A program made the translations under genes and the position numbers. Of a stretch of 64,000 nt of DNA, positions 33,841-45,532 are shown in pieces. The notes under the pieces are model-generated. The model saw only the letters and a list, made by a program, of their open reading frames with translations. It did not search any database and had not been told where the DNA came from. The first letter of the stretch is position 1; the number at the start of each line of letters is the position of its first letter. Source of the DNA: Amaranthus tricolor (Eukaryota; Streptophyta; Magnoliopsida; Caryophyllales; Amaranthaceae); contig NC_080048.1 of NCBI RefSeq assembly GCF_026212465.1, forward strand, positions 28,598,979 to 28,662,978, read 5' to 3'.

Positions 33841-33907
33841 ACACGTGTCACCTCCTGAAATACTTTCGTGTCAAAACACACTTTCTTCTCCAATTCATTA
33901 TATAGTA
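33841..33907 (+). promoter_or_regulatory. Promoter of EF-hand gene: G-box/ABRE and TATA
   Basis: ACACGTGTC at 33841-33849 combines a G-box (CACGTG) with the ABRE core ACGTGTC. A TATA-like ATTATATAGTA lies about 50 bp downstream at 33897-33907, and the ATG is at 34132. This order suggests bZIP/abscisic-acid-type control; that is inference from motif and spacing only. Confidence 0.5.
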
Positions 33908-34131
33908 CAAGAAGCAGAAGTATAATTATAAAGCGGTGTAGGAGCACGAGTAATAGCTGAAAACAGAGCATCATTCACAAGTTACATATTCAAAAGTTGA
34001 GTTTCATTTAATTAGTACTAGCAAATTGTGCTAAAAAAAATAAAAAAATTATGGGTTTTTCTGGGTTTTTTGTGGGTGCGTGCATTTGTTATTTAAATAA
34101 ATAAAAAAGAAAAAGAAAAAGTAAAGATCCA

Positions 34132-37100
34132 ATGGAAGGGAAGAAAAGAGGAATAGAGGTGATGGACGGTTCAGATATAATGGAGTTGGTTGAAAATAAA
34201 GAGGAGTTTAGTAAATATGTAGATAAGAAGTTCAAAGAACTTGACATTGATAATGATGGTAAGTTATCAGTGAAGGAACTTGAACCTGCTGTTGCTAATA
34301 TTGGTGCTGCTCTTGGACTTCCTGCTCAAGGCTCTTCTCCTGATTCTGATCACATTTATACTGAGGTTTGTTCTTTTTTTTTTTTTTTTTTTTTTTCCAT
34401 TTTCTCTTTCTTTTAATTGTCTCTTCAATGCTCACCTTAATATGATATTTTGATGGTCTAAGCTCCAATTTTATATGAATTTTTATTAAATTTATATTTT
34501 TATTGTTTTTGGTGGCTCTTGTCTTGATATTGATATTGATATAATAAATAAAAGTATTGATAAATTTGAACTTATACAGTAAAAAGTTAATTGTACACAA
34601 AATTAATGAGATTTTATATTATAAAATAAATTGCTTATAAAAATAAATTTTCAAACTTATATGTTAATCCACCTTTCTCCCATATATTTTTATTTGAAAT
34701 GATATGAATTATAATTCCAACAAAATTAAGACCTTTCACATAGTTAAAATAAAGTTTGACTATCATAAATAATTATACTCCATTTTGTTCTTATTATTAT
34801 TATTCAATTTTAATTAAATACTCACTCTGTTTACTAATATTATTCTTATTTGGAATAGTCCACTTTAAGGAAAGAAAAATTTAATTAATTTTTTAACACA
34901 TATTTAGAAGATAAAATATATTAATGTAAAATGCCGTTAGATTCGTCTTAATGTATACCTTTTTATTATGTAATTTTTATAACTTTTTATTATGTGTATA
35001 TAGTGATATTAAGATTTAAAATTTTCTTTAAAAACTGTAAAAAAAATAAGTGGGAAAAATAAAAAGAAATGGGAGAGTACATTATTTTCATATGTTAATT
35101 ACGTAAAATATTATTTTTTAAATCTAATTTGTAAGTTTTTTGTTCAGTCTATATATCTATAAAATAGAATTCCTAATTATTATGTTATTAGGTTCAAGGT
35201 GCACCTATACTTGTCCGATCCCACATACACAGCCCTATTATAATACTATTATCATAATCATATAATCGAAAATACTAATAACTTTAATGACAAACAACAA
35301 ATAATATATAATAAGAAGTTTTAACAAATGACTGACGTTTATTAGTTAGTAACTTACTTATACACTTTTTGGTTATGTTTTCCTTATTTATCTAATAGGT
35401 ATATTTAAAAGTATTATTAATTGCATGATAATTTTATAGGACTTTGATTGATTATTACATTAAAAAATATTTTCAAAAATATTTTTCTATATTGAGGAAT
35501 ATTTTTTTTATGAAATACTTCCTTCAATTTAATTTAGCTATTTCATTTTATTTTGCTATATTTATCAATATACTTATTCAAACCTTATATAACTTAACAT
35601 AATTAATATCATAAAAGGTTACTTAACTTACTATTATGGAGAAAATAAAATTTCAGTAATTGACTATATGCTTAAACTTTTAGATTAAAATAAAATATAA
35701 ATTAAAAGTGATGGATAATTAGTGGTAAAATAAAAGAGGCAACTAAATTAAATTGTAGGGAGTATATAATTTATAGTTTATTAGACTTATAAATTAAGTT
35801 GAGAGAAATTGTAAAGAAATAATCAAAACATTATCTATTTTTGGATGCATTTTGATTTTGTACTATAGTTGACCTAAGGTAACACTGTGCTAATTGAATT
35901 ATTTTAAAAAAAATTGTATAATTTTATTTCTTAAAGAATGAATTTATTAATTAAAAATAATATTAATTAATAGTCGATAATAAAAGAGAACTCATTAGCT
36001 ATTTTAGTATTCACATTTCGTGAGAGTATAATATTAAAATAAAAAAAATGTTTATTTTTCAATTGTTATTATTATATTATTATTATTATAACAAAGTGGA
36101 TACACAGTTATGATGTTATTATATACAGTATATCAATCATGAAATTTAATTGAAAATATTATGTATGATAATAAAACTAATAGTTTGTAATTTTACATTA
36201 TTAGCATTTAATATGATACATTATTTGTTGGTATTTGTTTTCATATGCAATGCAATATTGATGACTTGGATTGTTACGTACTTTTTGGCGTGTAATAATG
36301 TGTATTATGATAATTTTGGTATTGGAGGAGTAATAGAAGAAATGATGTAAATTGTTACATTAATGAATAAGGAGTGTCCACTTAATTGAAACTCACAATC
36401 TTCCTCAAAGTGTACAATCTCTTTGCCATTATTATTATTATATAGCTACTAGCTTGATTAATGAGGAAGTTGGGGGTGCCCATATCCGTTACAGACCTCT
36501 TAAATTTTTGAGTTTTTCGTTTTATGATTATACTTCTAAGAAATATTAATGAATTTTGACCACTTGAATGATTATAATCTGATTTTTTTAATCTATCATC
36601 ACCTTAAGTTCTGACTTTTTCACTGTTTATAAATGTAATGTATTTAGTAATGTGGCTTGAAAAGAATCTAAAAGATGTATTCTATTCTTATGTGTGATTT
36701 ACTACTTTTACTTGGAAGCTCAAAAAACCAAACTACGTGATTGGTTTAATTTGTTTGTGCTTGCGTACAAAGATTCATTATTGAGTGTCTTTTTATAGCA
36801 TTGGTTTCCTTTGTGTGCATTAGTACATCAACGAAGCAAATGCTATAAAGGTAGGCCATTAATAATGAATAATAGTAGCATCTTTCCACTTACTTAGAGA
36901 TTCACTAATGCACGACAATGCATTTAGGATACTGCTATTCTTTTGTGTTATATGTTGTATTTGATATTAATATGATTCTAACAATGATAGGGGCATATCC
37001 TAGACATTCTGAAGTCTTCGTGTTCAAATATATGAATATGTTTTATGATTCTATGTGTTTAGATAATAAAAAATCTTTGAGTTTTGATCTTTGGTCACAT

Positions 37101-40100
37101 ATATGAAACCAACTCATCTAGGATATATTATGGAGTATGAAACCAATTCATCTAGCTACGATATATTTATATGTAATATATTTGATTTTATTTTGGATTT
37201 AATTGATATCAACTTACCTCAATGACAACAACCTAGATCCGCCGTTGGATTGAGTTTACACTTTTAAGACCCCGCTTGGATTGAGTTTAAATATTTAAGG
37301 GTTGAATAAAAATCAAAGTAGGAAAACAAAATTAGTTAGATAATAAATTAAAGGAACTTGATTGTTAGAGAGGTAGAGAAATCGGTTAGAAAGTAATGAA
37401 AAATAGATTATATAGTAATTAATTTCCCTGTTTTGAGGTATAAAATTACCCTAGGGGAGGGTGGGGGAAAACATTTATCCAAATTAGGGATATTATCCTT
37501 ATTTTTATTCATATTTTTTTAGTTTACTCTCATTCTATCTCTTTCACAATTATTTCAATTACCTCATTTGTACCTATACTTATCTTTAATTTATTAGTTT
37601 GACTTTTATTACTCATTTAAATATTTATACTGAATTCAAACGAGCCCTAAACATTATCGATGTAATAGAGTTGAAATTTTTTAGACCCAATGAATGTGAT
37701 GGGATAATATTCTTTTGTCGTAATAAATTATATGGATGAAATTAAATGAGATTCAAATATATAAATGATATCAAAAATTAGTGAGCTATTATTTAAAAAT
37801 AAAAATGACATAAATTAGAAAAATATTCTAAAATAAAAAATAGTGTTAAATAAAAAACACAAACGGGATTACAAATTACAATGCAACAGGTTATCTAAAA
37901 AAAAAAAAAATAAAAAAATAAAATAAAACTATGATAGCAGATAAAGAGTTTAAGTAATTAAGGAAGAAAAAATAATGTAAGGCTTCTACGATAAGGAAGA
38001 TAGCTAAGTTGTGATTGATGAGTTTGGTGGAGCAAGTTGATAAAAGGAAAGCACGAGCAGAAATGGATAAACTTGGTAATTTACTTAATTAATTGTTTTA
38101 ATTATGATTGATAGTTGCTTAATAAGTTTTTTTTATTAATTAATGGGATTAAACATGGACATGCTACCGTCCATAATATTCTCTTCTTTTCGTTTTTTTC
38201 TCTTGGGAGCCACTTTCTTATTACATTTTGTTATATCATTTATTCAATGTTTTCCTATTTCAGTTATAAATTGACCTTCTATGTTTTGACACTTCTTATA
38301 TTCATTTTGATTGATAAATTAGTCTTCACTTTTTTTTTAGTAAGGGTAATGTAAGAAAGTTAGAAAGGAAGGATTCGGTAAGAATCAAATTCAAAAGTTT
38401 TTTTGGAATTTATGACTTATTATTCTTAAATTGAGATAATGATCGATTTTTAATTAATTTTAAATTTAATGATTTAAATTAGTTTCTATCTTCTTCTCAA
38501 AGCATGGATATATGATGATAGATTCTAGAGTCATATTTTGGATAGGACGAGAGGGACAATTGCCTAAGGGAGAATACATTGATATGTACACTGTTATGAT
38601 TTTGCATCTATAAATACTTATAATTTTTTTTAAAAAAATCAAATCTTGTTTACAATAGAGAGTAAGTATCGTTTTTCAGCAAAATGTTCTAAATTTGATT
38701 CTTGGCGGATAGCCATCTTTTTTCCCTTAACCTACCCTGTAATAATAAATTATTTTTACAAAATTTATTACATTTAAATATTATATCTTTAGGTGTATGA
38801 AAAAATAATTTACAATAATCCTACTTTACCTCTAGACTTTAAAGACCTTATATTTTAAACGGTTTGTATTTTTTATTCGAGGGGTCAACTAAAGAATTTC
38901 TGCATAAAAGGGTTGATGAAATTTATTCTTTTTGTAGACGGTGGAAATTCAACCTCTATCATAAGGGTGTAAGAGAAAACCTTTAACCACTAAGCTAATT
39001 AAGAAATGGCAAGTGGTTCATATTAAATTTTGTTAATTATTTATACTAAAATTTGTAAGTTGAACTTTTCTTCTAGACAAACTAGAAAAAACTAGGCTTT
39101 TCTTTGGTTATCCTGATCTAACTAGAAATTATTTAGTGTTAATATTAATTTTAAAGAAGTGTCTTGTGAACTTGCAGCTGTTGGGGAATCTAATCTTTGT
39201 TTAGGAAAAAACTAATAGCAGTTAAATATATAGTCCAACTTAGTGGCTGACAATCCTACCAAATGATCCTTTATTATATCTTTGACGCCTGCCCAAAAAG
39301 CAGGCAGTAAACTTTTTTTTATAATCAACTTCTTTTCATCATACACACCTCACCTTTTTGTCACCAACTTTCCCCAAACATTTGGAATTATGGTAATGAG
39401 CAATGAGTAGAAGTGTTTATTCGGGTGATCGGGTCGGTTTCGGACGGGTGTCATTTGATTCGATTGTATTTCGGATCGGTTATATTTCGAATGCGTGTTG
39501 CGACAGGTCACACTCGGGTCGGATCGGTTAGTCATGGTTCGGTTGAAGATCGTTAATTCGAGCTATTAGATTAGCATCAATTCGGTGTCGGTTGAAGTTC
39601 GTGTCCAGTTTCAATCGGTCTCGGATTGTCTATCGGTTAATAATTGGTTCGGTTTAACCGGGTACAAATCGGGTTCGGCTATTTTTCAAGTAGAATTCGG
39701 CTACGAATTGCGAATTACTAGTTACTATTGATCAAGTCTGTATCAGACTAAGTTGTTAGTCGTTTTTAACTGATGATAAGGTTCCTTTACTTAAAGAAAA
39801 ATAGTGAAAATGCAAATCAATTAGTGATCATTATTACATTGTTACTTTTACTTACCAGAAATTAAAATTATAAAGTTCTATCAATTTTCATCTAATTTGA
39901 TTAAAAGTAGTTAAATAAACATTGACCATTGATTATTAACTCTAAATATATGAAACCGTGTATTTATAAAATTTATTTTATTAAAATATTTATCACTTTA
40001 TTAAAATAACTAATAAGATGATTGAATATGAGTCGAACATACTTCTATGTAAAAAATTGGTTCAGGTTTACAGTAGTTCGATCTAAACTTCGTTCAGGTT

Positions 40101-41812
40101 AAGTCGGTTTTAGCCGGATCGAGTTCGCTCTCGAGCATGATTCGGATCGGTCATTATTAGATTCGAGTAATCTCGGTTAACGGTTATGTGTCGGTTAGAA
40201 AAATCGGTTATAGCTAGGGTTCAGTTTTCCTACTTTCGATTGTCAACTAGTTTGGGTATAGCTTCAGGTCGGGTAATGTTAGTTCGATAAACCAAAAAAA
40301 AGGAACACATTTTCAGGTCGGTTTACTTCCGGTTTCGGATCGGATTTTCGGGTCAGATCACTTTTGAACAGCTCTACTAATGAGGGATAAAATAAGGAGG
40401 GCTTAGAATTTATTACCACTCTACCACTCAATTTGCATCTTGTCATTTTGGTTCATTTCACTTAATTTGTATTATTTTTATTTTTAGATAATAACTGATT
40501 ACGTTTTTTTTAATATCATCCGTACATTTTAACTCTTTATATTAATTTAATTCACACAATTCGTGCTCTCTCTTTATGTATTACCATTATTTAGTTTTTT
40601 CTTTAAAATACCAATAAACTCTTTGCATCAAACCAAACAGAATAGAGGAAGTAATTCAGAAGTTCCAAGTAATTATTCCCTAGATTTTGATTTTTTTTGG
40701 CCTGTATCAAGTGGAATCTCATGCTTTTAACCGATATTTTAATGTTATGGTAACCATAGCATTTCCGTTACCACATCACATCAATGTTCCATTAGAGCGA
40801 TCACGTCTATGTTATGGAGTGTTGTTTATTTATGATTATCCAATTAAAGTTGCAAAGTTGTAACTTGTCTGTATTTTTTGTGCCAATTCCATCCATAAAA
40901 TCAATCTTGTTCATATGATTTATAGTTCATATTCATTTATTCACTTATTTTTTTTTTTGATTTATTCCTCGGCCAACAAATAATCAAAATTAAAACTTAT
41001 ACCAAAACAACAATTTAGCAATGGAGAGAAAGTAATACTAGTACATAACTCACATACGATCCGTGTTAATTAAAATATAAGCTTTATAGGCTTTTTTTCC
41101 GATTATTTTTATTATCATATTATTAATTGATTTTAGGATGAAACCTTATCAAATTTATGTGATTAATATATAAATTTCATTGAGTTAATATACAGTCAAC
41201 TCTCCTCTTATATAAAATTTATTGTGTAAAAGCTTAATAACAAAGTTATCAGTTTGTACTTAAAATATGGGTGGTCCCATACTTTTTAACTTTGTAGCTT
41301 TGGCTACATACTTTTTGCTATGGCCGAAAGTGTGTTTGGAACCTACAAGAGTTGCAAGACTTATATTCCGGTTCATACTACGATTTTCGAATTTGATATG
41401 AGAGTTTTTGATGGGCGGTGTAATAATGTAAGTTTACTTACAATCACAATATTTTTGAGGATCTAAATTGACTCCATAGTTTATGATCGGAGATCATTAA
41501 TTATGGACAATGACAACATGATATGATTGAAATTTTTGTCAATAAAAGTACACTTAAAGATGTGGTGTGTACCAATCGAATGGTTTGGTCGGTTTAGAAA
41601 TGTTTCCATCTGCCAATATAAATTTATTTAACATTTAAAACTCCAAATTTGATTAGTTGAGAATTTTTTTTTTTTTTTTTTTTTTTTGTAATTTAAGAAA
41701 TGGGCCTTAACAACTCAAACAAATAAGGAGTAAAAAATAATGCAATTATAATTTCAAAGGAGGTTCACTGGTAATACTAATTGGTAATTATACTCTAAAT
41801 TTAATTATAAAA

Positions 41813-41854
<42 letters not shown>

Positions 41855-44158
41855 CTCTTTCTTCGATGTGGGATAATTTACATGTAAATTTAATACATTT
41901 AATTCCTTGAACTTTAGTTAAGTAGAAGTTACTTAGTGATATTGTTTATATAGAATAGACGAGAATCTAGAGTTCCAAAGCAAAGGCAGGAAGAGATAGA
42001 AAAAGTATTATTTGTTTCATTTCAGAGAAAATGTCTCAGTTCCATTTCAGAGCAAATGTCTCAGTTTCATTTTAGAGCAAATGTCTCAGTTCAATTTTAG
42101 GCAATTTCACAACAACTGTCCCATTTTTTTCTATTTAGAAATTTATTTGTTGTTCTTGATTGTTTATGCCCCACAAAATTTCCTTTAATTATTATCCTAC
42201 AACATACATTTTCTTAAAATTTGTAAAACTGATTAAGTATTTAGGTTCAAAAAGTACCATCTAAGGTACTAATGCACCTTTAAATGGTGAAAATGATTTC
42301 GAGCTACAAAGATCGACTTACAAGTTAAAAGATGAAACATTAGAGAAAAAAAGTTGTTCCTGTGCGGCTTCATCTGTTTATGTTATAGTATATAACATAT
42401 TTTGTGCTTTAACTATCAATTTAAGCTTTTCGTTGAGTCGGTCCTTTGATAATCTAATAGTTTAATCGGTAGCAAATTAGCAATGAGAATATGATTGTTG
42501 TATTTTAGATTTGGGACTCTAAATTTATAGCAATGTACAATTAAGAATATTGAACTGACTTGCTATAGATTGGTTCCTATTTATAGGTTTTGAATGAATT
42601 TACTCATGGTAAAGAGGAGAAAGTAAGCAAGACCGAGTTCAAACAAGTTCTTTCAGATATCCTTGTAGGCATGGCAACTGGACTAAAGCGAGACCCCATT
42701 GTGATCCTTCGAATTGATGGTGAAGAGCTCGAAGAATACATAAATAGTCCGAGTTTTGAGATAGATATGGTGGCTTCTTTCTCTGAGATCACAATACAAG
42801 ATGGATTCTCTCACGACCTCATTCTCAAGGCTTTGCAAAAACTCGGTGTTGATCAAGGCTTGCCTCCTACTTCCGACTCTTGGGTAAGTGCTTTAAGACG
42901 AGCCCTTTTTATCATTCGTTTGATGATATATCATCTTATGCATTTATGGGGTGTAGGTTATGAGCAATATTATGGAACCGGCTTTGGAATCGTGTAGTCG
43001 AGATTGTACTAATCATGGACATCCGATTTCTCAAGAGACGTTCTTGGAGGAACTTAAGAAAGTACTTGAGAAAATAGTTGTGCGTCTCAAAGAACAACCT
43101 GTGATTGTTGCACATACTGAGAACACGTACGATGGTAGTGCTATCAAGACTCTTTTAGCTAACAAGTTTGAAACAGACAAGGTATATATTGATCGTTTTA
43201 TCAATCACACGAAACTACATAGTTTTTGAAATATAATTCGTTTATAAAATTGTTCTTGCAATCTATTGATGAATAATTGAATATTTATTACATAAATTTA
43301 CGAATATTGTCACGCGATTCACTAATCTCCCGGTGTATCGCGAATTATGGTCGGTTTGAGGCTATTTTTGGATCATTTTGAGTGAATCACGAATTTAAAA
43401 AGCGAATTAACCAGCATATTATGTTAAATTGCTTACGAAATTAGGTTTGGTATTAAAATTAGGTATTGAATGCTACGTTGGAAACACTACCAAGAGATAA
43501 GCATGGAAGACTGGCAAAGGAGTGCCTTCGATTGGCATTAGATTCATTGGCTTCTTCTGCTGGTTTGCCTCCTTATGGAGCTGTGGATGAGGTATCTTTT
43601 TCATTTTCTTTATCCCCAAAATGTAATTTTTCCAACTGAAAATCATTATTTTTGACTATTAGCGAGTTTGATCAAATTATCAGCAGTTTCAAAGTCATTT
43701 ATCAAAAATAATATTTTTGATATTTGACCATCTAACAAACTAAAAGTAAAAAGTTAACCAAATAGTAGCCGGAAAAGTCATTTATCAAATATAAGTGCAC
43801 AAAAATGACAAGTTATTTTCTAAATTTAAGGCTAAAATTTAAAGTTTTCTGAAGGTGTATGTTTGTTTAGTTCACAATTCAACATTTTTGACAAAATATT
43901 TACCTAATAATCGATGCTGATATGTATGATAATATTTGGTACGAGTAGATGGACAAAGTTATCGATGAAGTGCTGAAGATGGTGGATGCCGATGATGGAA
44001 AGCTTGTAAGAGAAGATGAGTTCAAGAAGCTATTGTTGGAGATCTTAGGGAGTATCATGTTGCAATTAGAAGGGAACCCCGTATCGATCTCTACTAACTC
44101 GGTTGTGCACGAGCCCTTGACCGATCCTTCTTCCTTTTTGCAAACTTCAACTTCGTGA
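34132..44158 (+). CDS. EF-hand calcium-binding protein, five exons
   Basis: Exons 34132-34365, 42587-42883, 42957-43181, 43463-43591 and 43949-44158, all phase 0 with GT-AG borders, give a 364-residue protein. There is no signal peptide or membrane span, so it is probably cytosolic or nuclear. Loop 38-49 (DIDNDGKLSVKE) is a canonical EF-hand. The other loops are degenerate: THGKEEKVSKTE in exon 2, TNHGHPISQET in exon 3, PRDKHGRLAKEC in exon 4, and DADDGKLVRED in exon 5, which is one residue short. The protein shows three modules, each with an odd hand, a GLP(P) hinge, an intron, an even hand, and a helix ending PIVI, PVIV or PVSI. It resembles an uncharacterised plant EF-hand family. AATAAA lies at 44200-44205. 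No frame disruption is seen. Confidence 0.9.
39408..40376. mobile_element. Non-autonomous hAT element in intron 1
   Basis: 969 bp. Ends TAGAAGTGTTTATTCGGG and, complemented, TAGAGCTGTTCAAAAGTG. The flanks GCAATGAG (39400-39407) and CTAATGAG (40377-40384) match at six of eight bases. Both arms are packed with TCGGGTCGG/TTCGGTT repeats; there is no transposase. Confidence 0.7.
42018..42103. repeat. 25-bp minisatellite, 3.4 units
   Basis: Units of the form CATTTCAGAGCAAATGTCTC plus AGTTC at 42018, 42043 and 42068, then a partial. Close to the 3' end of intron 1. Confidence 0.85.
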
Positions 44159-44807
44159 TCTATCTACCCCATCGCTGATAGTCTGATATTGCATTTCGCA
44201 ATAAATTCTAGCATAAATCCTAATAGTACAATGCTAGTTCTTGAGTGTTGGTAACATATTTTGTACGTGTTCTTGTTCTTTGTATTTTATGAGTCTATTG
44301 TATTTCATCATGTATTACTTGTATCGAAAACTGTTTCCTTGTTGCTTCGAGTTGTGCTTGAGCGATACGAATCAATGTATTGGTTATGTTTCGTCAATGC
44401 ATATTTTAATGACTTATGGCATTTCAAAATGGTATAGTAATCCTATGTTTATTCGTTTGTCCTCGTACTTGAATTAAATCTATCTTTATTTTTCATTAAT
44501 AGTTACATTTCACTAAAAAATGACTTTTACATAAAAGGGTAAAGTAAAAGCTATTAATATACTTCTGAACGATAAAAAATATATCTTTTAACGTAGATTT
44601 TTTAGGTGATCAAAAGTGGAACGAGAAAAATTCATGGAGAAAAGAATCCTTTAATATGAAAAGGAAACTTTTTTTAAAAAAATTTGAAACATAATTTTAC
44701 AATGACAATAACGTATATTTATATGTTTATATATTCAAACTTCTTTGTTTTATTTTTATTGATGATCTTAATGACAAAAGAATGTAATTTCATCAAATGA
44801 TGGTGAC
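44159..44807. other. 3' region of EF-hand gene and spacer
   Basis: Polyadenylation-like AATAAA at 44200. The rest is AT-rich with no gene. Confidence 0.5.
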
Positions 44808-45176
44808 TAGAGCTGTTCAACAAGCGAACGAGTCACATTTTAAAGGTTATTAGCGGGTCGGGTCATAGACGGGCCTTGGTGTAAGGTCGGGCCGCGCCGG
44901 GTCGGATAATTATAAGAGTTTATTGCGAAAAAAATTTACCACTTTTTTTATATTTTTAAATGTTATTTATTATATACATAAGTAGATTGATCCAACGAGC
45001 CATAAAGTATAATAACAAAAACTATTTTATGAACTTTTAAAAATTGGGTCAAAATTGATCGGATTTAAACGGGTTTTGACCCACCCCAACCCGTTTAACA
45101 TTTGACATGACTCGCTTTAACCCGCTGGTTTAATTTTTGACCCAACCCGCGGGACCAGGCCGTTGAACATCACTTA
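44808..45176. mobile_element. Small hAT element with 8-bp TSD
   Basis: 369 bp between ATGGTGAC (44800-44807) and ATGGTGAT (45177-45184), seven of eight bases identical. Ends TAGAGCTGTTCAAC and, complemented, TAAGTGATGTTCAAC. GCGGGTCGGG-rich arms. It sits between the two convergent host genes. Confidence 0.75.
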
Positions 45177-45411
45177 ATGGTGATAATGGTGATGATGCCA
45201 TGCAATTATAAAATTCGAACATATGATGTTTATTTTAATGTTCACATTTAAGTTTCTCTTATATTATTGATATACTATAATTATGTTCAATATTGTAAAT
45301 ATTATTAAAGAAATTTAACTTGATAACGATAATTTAAACTTGCATATTATATTATATCAATAATATTACATATTTATATATTTAAATCTCCATATTATAC
45401 GAATTTCTATA

Positions 45412-45497
<86 letters not shown>

Positions 45498-45532
45498 TAT
45501 TGTGTATTGAAATCGCAAATGCTAAGGCTTAA
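45177..45532. repeat. (AT)n and (AAT)n downstream of XIP
   Basis: (AT)n at about 45415-45472 runs straight into (AAT)n at 45471-45498, 35 bp past the XIP stop codon. The remainder is AT-rich without a gene. Confidence 0.8.

Larger units (their letters stand above)
34366..42586 (+). other. Intron 1 of EF-hand gene, 8.2 kb
   Basis: Donor GAG|GTTTGT, acceptor TTTATAG|GT. AT-rich. Holds a hAT element (39408-40376), poly-T tracts (34374-34396, 41664-41687), an (AT)n at about 41814-41850 and a 25-bp minisatellite (42018-42103). No other gene is supported; open frames inside are short and unrecognised. Confidence 0.75.
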
